Shown here in pieces: positions 50,215-56,032 of a DNA stretch of 64,000 nt. The position numbers and the translations under genes were made by a program. Source of the DNA: Bin18 sp965242795 (GTDB lineage Bacteria; Desulfobacterota; Binatia; Bin18); the NCBI GenBank assembly GCA_965242795.1, contig OZ251505.1:1550001-1614000 (forward strand), in the 5' to 3' direction. The first letter of the stretch is position 1. Each line of letters opens with the position of its first letter. The notes under the pieces were generated by a model. The model searched no databases. It was not told where the DNA came from and was given only the letters and a program-made list of their open reading frames with translations.

Positions 50215-50423
50215 ATGACCCACAAACTATTATCCCCCCCCCCCCCCCCCCCCCCGCGCGCATATCCTCGCCTGATACGTTGACCGACACGCCGCAGAAG
50301 AAGGCGAAGAAACCCTGGTCCAAACCGACCCTCAGCACGATGGACGGCGTCGTCACGGTCGAGGGCGGCCCGACCCAGGCTCAAGTATCGATTGAGAACA
50401 CCAAATACCACCCACCGTCGTAG
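50215..50423 (+). CDS. Small RiPP-precursor-like peptide gene with a frame-breaking C22 tract (candidate phase-variable)
   Basis: GGAGGAGG at 50199-50206 lies 8 bases before ATG 50215 (MTHKLLS). The frame then enters 22 C bases (50234-50255) and, at this length, leaves in a frame that stops at 50283. The frame carrying a sensible peptide runs on from 50259 to the TAG at 50421-50423: RISSPDTLTDTPQKKAK, KPWSKPTLSTMDG, VVTVEGGPTQAQVSIE, NTKYHPPS. C20 or C23 would join start and peptide (about 68 or 69 residues). KPWSKPTL resembles the (Y/W)xxPxL motif that RiPP leader peptides show to recognition domains. Modification enzymes other than the downstream glycosyltransferase-sulfotransferase are absent. 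A homopolymer sequencing error is possible. Confidence 0.5.
50234..50255 (+). repeat. C22 homopolymer tract
   Basis: Twenty-two consecutive C bases within the start of the small peptide gene. Such tracts slip during replication and are classic phase-variation switches, but they are also hard to sequence. The next longest C run I noticed in the window is C10 at about 33096-33105. Confidence 0.85.
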
Positions 50424-50474
50424 TGACACTCTCTCCCGACCCGTTGAACCACGGCGACCCGGGGGATCCTTGAT

Positions 50475-50630
50475 ACCGGGCCGCCGCGGCCTCCGGTTGA
50501 ACGAACGATGCCGTCGCATACTTCGGACGTCTGTCTGGTCACGGTCGCCACGGAAGCCTTCGTGCCGGGCACGCGCGTGCTGCTCGGCTCCTTCCTCCAA
50601 CAGCATCCCCGCTTCGCCGGCGACGTCGTC
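50475..50630 (+). repeat. 156-bp direct repeat, copy 1 (5' end of the glycosyltransferase gene)
   Basis: Matches 51417-51572 at an offset of 942 bases, with only about four mismatches seen. It covers the 33 bases before the start codon and the first 41 codons. The two copies bracket the higBA-like module. Confidence 0.85.
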
Positions 50631-50700
50631 ATCGTCCAGGACGCGCTCGCAGTGTTCCTGATCCGAGGCTACCGAAAGCTGCTGCGAACCGATACGTTTT
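50508..50700 (+). pseudogene. Truncated partial copy of the glycosyltransferase-sulfotransferase gene
   Basis: Reads MPSHTSDVCLVTVATEAF... exactly like the intact gene at 51450 for about 41 codons, then VIVQDALAVFLIRGYRKLLRTD. The IRGYRKLL piece corresponds to LRGYRKVLFYDSD about 55 codons further on in the intact gene, so an internal deletion has removed the segment between. After that the sequence no longer resembles the parent. A partial tandem duplication that has decayed. Confidence 0.75.
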
Positions 50701-50755
50701 CTTACTCAACTGCAGAACCTCCACATCGAAATGCGAATCGCATAGAGTTGCCGGG

Positions 50756-51076
50756 ATGCTGTTCATCGAAACCTCGGAGTTCAGCACGCGTCTCCCGGCA
50801 CATTTGGACGAAGATGGCTATGCGGCACTCCAGTTGTTCCTCAGCCTGCATCCTGACGCGGGCCCCGTCATTCGCGGTTCGGGCGGGATACGGAAGATCC
50901 GGTGGAGGTCGAAGGGACGAGGCAAGCGGAGCGGCGTCCGTGTCATCTACTATTGGTTCGCTGCCGAGGACCACATCTATCTGCTCACGCTGTACGGCAA
51001 AGGCGTGAAGGACGATCTCACGCCCACGGAACGGGCCGTGTGGCGCCAAGTCGTAGAGGAGATCAAAAATGGCTGA
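50756..51076 (+). CDS. higB: HigB/RelE-type mRNA interferase toxin
   Basis: 106 residues. MLFIETSEFSTRLPAHLDEDGYAALQLFLSLHPDAG, GSGGIRKIRWRSKGRGKRSGVRVIYYWFAAEDHIYLLTLYGKG and DDLTPTERAVWRQVVEEIK are the standard strands of the RelE/HigB-2 group that cleaves mRNA on the ribosome. The toxin gene comes first, as usual for higBA. It overlaps the antitoxin start by 8 bases. It sits inside the duplicated 5' segment of the glycosyltransferase gene. Confidence 0.88.
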   Translation: MLFIETSEFSTRLPAHLDEDGYAALQLFLSLHPDAGPVIRGSGGIRKIRWRSKGRGKRSGVRVIYYWFAAEDHIYLLTLYGKGVKDDLTPTERAVWRQVVEEIKNG

Positions 51077-51383
51077 CCGCAACATCGCAGCGGAGGTGCT
51101 CGAAGGGCTGCGTGAGATTCAGGCGTACCGGGCGGGGAAGCGCACCCTGCGGACCACCCGGATCAAGGCCGAACCGTTGCCGAGGCTCTCCCCCGAGACG
51201 ATCAAAGACACGCGCGAACGACTGCAAGTTTCCAGAGCGGTGTTCGCCCATCTGTTGCGCGTGCCGGTCCATACCGTGGAAGGGTGGGAACGGGGGAAAT
51301 CCAGCCCGCCCGATGCCGCCACGGCGCTCATTCTCATGGCTCGGAAATACCCGGACACCTTCGATCGGCTGGCCTCGCTGTGA
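51069..51383 (+). CDS. higA: HigA-type helix-turn-helix antitoxin
   Basis: 104 residues. The first 60 residues bind the toxin in this family (NIAAEVLEGLREIQAYRAGK). The XRE-type helix-turn-helix is LSPETIKDTRERLQVSRAVFAHLLRVPVHTVEGWERGKSSP. It would repress its own operon and neutralise HigB. It overlaps the toxin stop by 8 bases. The 3' end lies 34 bases before the second copy of the 156-bp repeat. Confidence 0.88.
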   Translation: MADRNIAAEVLEGLREIQAYRAGKRTLRTTRIKAEPLPRLSPETIKDTRERLQVSRAVFAHLLRVPVHTVEGWERGKSSPPDAATALILMARKYPDTFDRLASL

Positions 51384-51416
51384 TGCAAGCCGGATCGCGC
51401 AACCGCTTTCAGCGAC

Positions 51417-51572
51417 ACCGGGCCGCTGCGGCCTCCGGTTGAACGAACGATGCCGTCGCCCACCTCGGACGTCTGTCTGGTCACGGTCGCCACGGAAGCC
51501 TTCGTGCCGGGCACGCGCGTGCTGCTCGGCTCCTTCCTCCAACAGCATCCCCGCTTCGCCGGCGACGTCGTC
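51417..51572 (+). repeat. 156-bp direct repeat, copy 2
   Basis: Second copy of 50475-50630, here at the start of the intact glycosyltransferase-sulfotransferase gene. Confidence 0.85.
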
Positions 51573-53195
51573 GTGATCCACGCCGGACTCTCCCAAGCCG
51601 CGCAAGACGTTCTCGCCGCGGCCTCCGACTGCGTGCGGTTCGAGCCGGTGTCCACCGCGCTGAAGGAGCGGCTGGCCCGCCTGCGCGCCACGCACCCCGC
51701 CTTCGCCCGCGGGCTGGGGTATCTCTACTCGCTCGAAGCGTTCCGGCTGCGCGGCTACCGCAAGGTGCTCTTCTACGATAGCGACGTCCTCGTCCGCGCG
51801 CCGGTGGACGAGCTGTTCGATGCCGACGACGTGCTGCTGTGCTGCCCGGACCAGGTAGCGCTCGGCGGCGGGCGGCGCGATGCCCGCACCTTCGCGCCGC
51901 TCCCGGCCGCGGGCTCGGCCGGCGTGCCGGCGCTCGCCGACACCTTCAACAGCGGCTTTCTCCTATTCGACGGGCGGCTCGCGGACGGGTCCTGCTATCC
52001 GGACCTGCTGGCGATGGTGGTGCCGGAGACTTGGCCCGGCCCCGACGCCCCGCATCGGGACCAGTTCCTGCTGAACCGCTACTTCGCCGGGCGGCACACG
52101 CTCGTCAGTTCCACCTACAACTATCTGCTGGCTTCGACCGCGGCCATTCGGGCGCGGGAGCACCTCGCCGCCGAGCGCGCCAAGGTGCTGCACTTCAACT
52201 TTCCCGTGAAACCCTGGGCGCCGAACGCCATGCTGCGCTGGACCTGGGCCAACCCGACCTATGCGCCGACGCGGTACTTCGCACTCTGGAGCGCGGCCCG
52301 CGACGAACTGGCCGCCGGCGTTCCCGCGGCCCCACGGCCGGCGCGCGACGCCCCGCGCACGCCGTTGACGCGCGTCAGCGGCGCCGGGCGCGATCTGGAC
52401 ACGGTGGTGACGACCCATCTGTTCGGCGTCTGTCCGAACAACAGCGGCTCCACGTTCCTGGGCCATGCGCTGGCGACCTGCCGGGCGGCGTGGAGCCTCA
52501 CCAAAGAGGGCAAGCGTATGCTCGGCTACGTCGGGCCGGTCACCTACCGTTCGCCCGCGCCCGGCGCGCCCAAGCCCGGCTTGATCTGGGGCGCCCGCCA
52601 ACACTGGATCGACCGGTTCGCCGACCCGCGCAACTACGATTGGCCGCGCAACCGCAAGGCGTGGTACTTCCAGGCCAGCGCCCGAGATCCGCACGCGCCG
52701 GTGTTCGTCACCAAGGCGCCGCCGTTCCTGCTGCTCGTCGATCAATTGATCCGCCACTTCCGCAACGCGAAGTTCCTGTTCATGGTGCGCAACCCCTACG
52801 CGGTCTGCGAGGGCATCTGCCGCAACTACCGGAGTCAGTTCGTGGCGGAGGGGCGCAGCCTGGAAGAGGAGGCCGCCATCCACGTCGCCAACTGCCTCAC
52901 GTGGCAGCGGCGCAACGTGGAGGCGTACCGGGACCGCGGCGTCTTCTTCACCTACGAGGCGATGTGCGCCGAGCCCGAACGGGTGGCGCAGCGGATCCGG
53001 GAACTGGTCCCGGAACTCGACGACCTGAACCTGCGCCAGCGCCTGCCGGTGAAGGAGAGCACCTACGACGAGATGCTGACCGACATGAACGCGCGGCAGA
53101 TCGCGCGCCTCGACGCCGCGCAGATCGCCACGTTCAACCGCGTGTTCCGCCGACATCGAGGCGTGCTCGCCTCCTTCGGCTACGACCTCAGGTAA
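51450..53195 (+). CDS. Bifunctional glycosyltransferase (GT8-like) - sulfotransferase
   Basis: 581 residues. The N-terminal part (about 1-290) is a GT-A glycosyltransferase of the glycogenin/GT8 type: DVCLVTVATEAFVPGTRVLLGSFLQQHP, then LRGYRKVLFYDSDVLVRAPVDELF with the metal-binding Asp110-x-Asp112, FNSGFLLFDG, and HRDQFLLNRYF. The C-terminal part (about 315-581) is a PAPS-dependent sulfotransferase: phosphate loop GVCPNNSGSTFLG from about residue 327, KAPPFLLLVDQLIRHFRNAKFLFMVRNPYAV (3'-phosphate site). It has no signal peptide. The product would add a sugar and a sulfate to one acceptor. The small peptide gene originally lay immediately upstream, making it a candidate acceptor; a surface glycan is the alternative. 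Confidence 0.88.
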   Translation: MPSPTSDVCLVTVATEAFVPGTRVLLGSFLQQHPRFAGDVVVIHAGLSQAAQDVLAAASDCVRFEPVSTALKERLARLRATHPAFARGLGYLYSLEAFRLRGYRKVLFYDSDVLVRAPVDELFDADDVLLCCPDQVALGGGRRDARTFAPLPAAGSAGVPALADTFNSGFLLFDGRLADGSCYPDLLAMVVPETWPGPDAPHRDQFLLNRYFAGRHTLVSSTYNYLLASTAAIRAREHLAAERAKVLHFNFPVKPWAPNAMLRWTWANPTYAPTRYFALWSAARDELAAGVPAAPRPARDAPRTPLTRVSGAGRDLDTVVTTHLFGVCPNNSGSTFLGHALATCRAAWSLTKEGKRMLGYVGPVTYRSPAPGAPKPGLIWGARQHWIDRFADPRNYDWPRNRKAWYFQASARDPHAPVFVTKAPPFLLLVDQLIRHFRNAKFLFMVRNPYAVCEGICRNYRSQFVAEGRSLEEEAAIHVANCLTWQRRNVEAYRDRGVFFTYEAMCAEPERVAQRIRELVPELDDLNLRQRLPVKESTYDEMLTDMNARQIARLDAAQIATFNRVFRRHRGVLASFGYDLR

Positions 53196-53250
53196 CGGAA
53201 AACCCTGATGCCGGACGCTGAAGGGATACGGAACGTCGGGAGAAATACCT

Positions 53251-53549
53251 AGGAAACGACAGACAAGACGACCTGGAGCTTTCCCCCCTCAGTTCGTTGA
53301 GCCTGCGCTGTGTTGAGCTAGTCGAAACATCGAAACGAACCCCGAGGTCACCTCGGCCTTCGCACCGTACCCCGGCCCTCCGACCTTTCGACAAGCTCAA
53401 GGTCCTGCCCGTTGCGCTTGGGCTCTGCACTTGTCGAAGGGGGTCGCCTTTTTGCCACGCGTCGGGCGGAGAGGCGTAAAATTTTACGCCCCTCCACATC
53501 GGCATTGAAAGGAAAGAACAGGCAAGGATCCTCAAATACGTAACTCCTT
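53251..53549. mobile_element. MITE-like repeat element, about 300 bp
   Basis: Left end AGGAAACGACAGACAAGACG (from 53251). The right end (53526-53549, GGATCCTCAAATACGTAACT) is an inverted family terminus. The interior shares CTCAGTTCGTTGAGCCTG and ACGAACCCCGAGGTCACC with the 16.3-kb element, and adds CCTTTCGACAAGCTCAAGG-type repeats and a short inverted TAAAATTTTA core. It fills most of the 444-bp gap 53196-53639; no gene is visible there. Confidence 0.55.
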
Positions 53550-53639
53550 ACGCGAACATACAAGACGAGAACCTACCAGGCGCATGCTTCGCTGGCCTCC
53601 TGGTGGAGGACGCCGTAAAACTGAAGTAGAAGGACCATA

Positions 53640-54098
53640 TTGACGAGTAAAGAATGGAAGGGACAGGGGAACGATAATTCCAGCGGCGACGACGGAATCC
53701 TCATGGAGATCTGTTCCACGAAACAAAGAGAATCATCGGAAGATCGTCTGTCGGCCCTTTGGGACGCCGTGCTCAACCTCGCCCTTCCCGCCAACGAGCA
53801 GATCGCAATTCTCGAAGCGATCGGAGAGAGGCGCGCGGTCGATGAGTTGGCACTCGACTACGACGACAACTGCTGGATGTTCAACGAGCCGGAGTCACGG
53901 AGCATATTGACGCGGGAAGAGCTTTCCGCGCTCCGATCTTTGGATCGACGGCTCGACCGGATGAGTGGCGAAACAAATGCCGGGAATTGGACGGTCGAGG
54001 CTCTGCGCTTTGCCGATTGCTGGAAAGAGATACGCAAGTTGGCCGCCGTTGCTTTGGCGACACGCCAGATCGCAAAGGTCAAGAAATCAGCGGCGTGA
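53640..54098 (+). CDS. Hypothetical protein
   Basis: 152 residues from TTG 53640, supported by AAGGA 8 bases upstream; ATG 53703 (MEICSTKQRESSEDR) is the alternative start. The sequence is acidic and helical (LSALWDAVLNLALPANEQIAILEAIGERRAVDELALDYDDNCW; LTREELSALRSLDRRLDRM), with no signal peptide, membrane segment or known catalytic motif. The last helix (CWKEIRKLAAVALATRQIAKVKK) is basic. It converges on glk with 13 bases between the stops. Family not recognised. Confidence 0.6.
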   Translation: MTSKEWKGQGNDNSSGDDGILMEICSTKQRESSEDRLSALWDAVLNLALPANEQIAILEAIGERRAVDELALDYDDNCWMFNEPESRSILTREELSALRSLDRRLDRMSGETNAGNWTVEALRFADCWKEIRKLAAVALATRQIAKVKKSAA

Positions 54099-54111
54099 AG
54101 CCTATCGCCGC

Positions 54112-55137
54112 TTACGACAGCGATGACCCGACAAGTTCGCGGGCGGCGTGGGCGGCGCCGAGTTGCCCGGCCTTGGGATCCAGAATGATACGGACCGGGA
54201 TATCGCGGAGGAGGTCGGCGAAGCGGCCCTTGTCCGCGAAGGCACGGAGAAACCCGCCCTCGGCCAGCTTGGGCAGCAGCTTGGTGACGATGCCGCCGCC
54301 GACGTACACGCCGCCGAGGCTCATTACCGTCAGCGCCAAGTTCCCGGCCTGCGCGCCGTACAGACTCACGAAGATGTCGAGCGCATCGACGCAGGCCGGA
54401 CACGTTCCAGCTATACCGGCCTCGCCGACGACCGCGGCCGGATCTTCGGTCTGCATCCGCTGACGAGTGAACGCTGCGACGGGCCGCCGCAACACCTGAT
54501 CCACGAACTCGAAGATGCCGACCAAGCCGGGGCCGGATACGACGCGCTCAATGGACACCCGGCCATCGAACCGTGGTCGGAGGAAGCGCCACAAGTCCAG
54601 CGTCCGGTCGTCGCGGGGCGCGAAATCGACGTGGCCGCCCTCGGTCGCGGACGGCACGTAACACCGCCCGTCCCAGAACAGGATCGCCTGCCCGAGGCCG
54701 GTGCCGGCCGCAATCACCGCCCGGTGCGTCGTCCGGGGTGTGCCGGCCTGCAACATGTGGAACGCGTCGTCGGGCAGAAACAAGGCGCCGTATGCCGTGG
54801 CTTCCAGGTCGTTCAGCAGCCGCACACGGCCCCCACCGATCACGCGGCTCAGACCGGCTTCATCGACCTGCCACGGCAGATTCGTGGTCGTGACCTTGCC
54901 GTCGAGCACCGGCCCGGCGATTCCGAACGCCGCCGCGGCCCAGCGTTGTGGCTCACCGGCATGTTCTTGGGACGGCGCTTCACGAAACGCGGCGATCACG
55001 TCTTCCAGCCCGCGGTAGTCCGCGCTCGGAAACGAGGCTTGGCGGACCGGGGATATGCCGGCCGCCCCATCGAGCGCGTACACCGCGAGATCGGTCTTGG
55101 TTCCGCCGATGTCGCCGGCCAATACGTAGGTCGTCAT
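54112..55137 (-). CDS. glk: Glucokinase
   Basis: 341 residues. MTTYVLAGDIGGTKTDLAVY is the ATP-phosphate loop of Glk-type glucokinases. AAFGIAGPVLDGKVTTTNLPWQVD contains the sugar-binding TNLPW. LLNDLEATAYGA has the catalytic Asp. IAAGTGLGQA and ATEGGHVDFAPRDDRTLDLW are the adenine and glucose sites. GGVYVGGGIVTKLLPKL is the C-terminal nucleotide motif. It phosphorylates glucose to glucose-6-phosphate in the cytoplasm. It is the last gene of a minus-strand block after adh, tal-pgi and rpiA, separated from rpiA by 174 bases of repeat-containing sequence. Confidence 0.94.
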   Translation of the reverse strand: MTTYVLAGDIGGTKTDLAVYALDGAAGISPVRQASFPSADYRGLEDVIAAFREAPSQEHAGEPQRWAAAAFGIAGPVLDGKVTTTNLPWQVDEAGLSRVIGGGRVRLLNDLEATAYGALFLPDDAFHMLQAGTPRTTHRAVIAAGTGLGQAILFWDGRCYVPSATEGGHVDFAPRDDRTLDLWRFLRPRFDGRVSIERVVSGPGLVGIFEFVDQVLRRPVAAFTRQRMQTEDPAAVVGEAGIAGTCPACVDALDIFVSLYGAQAGNLALTVMSLGGVYVGGGIVTKLLPKLAEGGFLRAFADKGRFADLLRDIPVRIILDPKAGQLGAAHAARELVGSSLS

Positions 55138-55311
55138 GCGTAGCTCGTTCCAAGGGTTTCCGACGGAGAGGTTTACGCCCGGCTACAGCGCGCAGTTCGT
55201 TTCGACAGGCTCAACGAACGGGAGAGTGAGCCCGTTGAGCTTGTCGAAACGGGCGGGGGATTATCTTGTAGGGGTCCTGCTCATGGGCATTCCTCTTCGT
55301 GATTCCCCATG
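55138..55311. repeat. Intergenic repeat between rpiA and glk
   Basis: Contains the inverted GTTTCGACAGGCTCAACGAA / GTTGAGCTTGTCGAAACGG pair at about 55199-55250 and one MITE-type terminus, GGATTATCTTGTAGGGGTCC, at about 55257-55278. No gene. The hairpin may separate glk expression from the genes upstream. Confidence 0.5.
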
Positions 55312-56001
55312 TCAGCGGGTCTCGATTTGAGCGGTTGCCTCGGACGGCCGGGTGCGGACCTGGACGGCGCCGTCCTCCTGGACGAGCACGACGTCCGCCA
55401 TGCCGACGAACAGGCCCGTTTCCACGACGCCCGGAATGGAGACCATCCGGCGCTCCATTTCTGCGGGCTGCGCGATGCGCTCGATCACGCAATCGATGAT
55501 TGCGTTGCCGTTGTCCGACGTGAACGGCCCGGCCTGCGTCTGACGCGGCGTGGGTTCGCAGCCCAGATCACGAAGCCGGCGGCAACAGGGGCCGACGGCG
55601 AACGGCACGACCTCAACCGGAAGCCTGCGTCGATCCCCGAGCGTGGCAACCAGTTTTTCGGAGCCTACCAGGACGACGAATTTCTCGGCCGCGGCTGCCA
55701 CGATTTTTTCGCGTACCAGCGCGCCACCGTACCCTTTGATCAGGTTCAGATGCGGGTCGACCTCGTCGGCCCCATCGATTGCAACGTCGATAGCGTGCGC
55801 GGCGTCCAGCGTGGTGAGCGGGATGCCGAGGCCACTCGCCAACGCCTGTGTCGCCTGCGAGGTCGGAATGCCGCGGATACGCAGCCCGGCCGCAACCTTT
55901 GCCCCCAGCGCGCGGATGAAGGCCGCCGCGGCGCGACCGGTCCCCAGCCCCACCACGTCGCCGTCCTTCACGTAGTCGAGGGCGCGCTCGGCGATGCTCA
56001 T
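55312..56001 (-). CDS. rpiA: Ribose-5-phosphate isomerase A
   Basis: 229 residues. VVGLGTGRAAAAFIRAL is the phosphate-binding loop (GLGTGSTxxxF in most RpiA; the Ser is Arg here). IDVAIDGADEVDPHLNLIKGYGGALVREKIVA holds the catalytic Asp and Glu and the KG(G/Y)GGA motif. KLVATLGDRRRLPVEVVPFA and SDNGNAIIDCVI are also standard. It interconverts ribose-5-P and ribulose-5-P. It is 31 bases downstream of tal-pgi on the same strand, so the two are very likely one transcript. Confidence 0.93.
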   Translation of the reverse strand: MSIAERALDYVKDGDVVGLGTGRAAAAFIRALGAKVAAGLRIRGIPTSQATQALASGLGIPLTTLDAAHAIDVAIDGADEVDPHLNLIKGYGGALVREKIVAAAAEKFVVLVGSEKLVATLGDRRRLPVEVVPFAVGPCCRRLRDLGCEPTPRQTQAGPFTSDNGNAIIDCVIERIAQPAEMERRMVSIPGVVETGLFVGMADVVLVQEDGAVQVRTRPSEATAQIETR

Positions 56002-56032
56002 ACGCTGCGCGGATGGGGAACGAAAGGGGAGG

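Noticed and set aside
50259..50423. Calling the small peptide a lasso-peptide precursor
   Set aside because: The leader-like (Y/W)xxPxL motif is present, but no Thr(-2)/Gly1 core pattern and no lasso cyclase, protease or RRE gene lies nearby. Only the broader term RiPP-precursor-like is justified.
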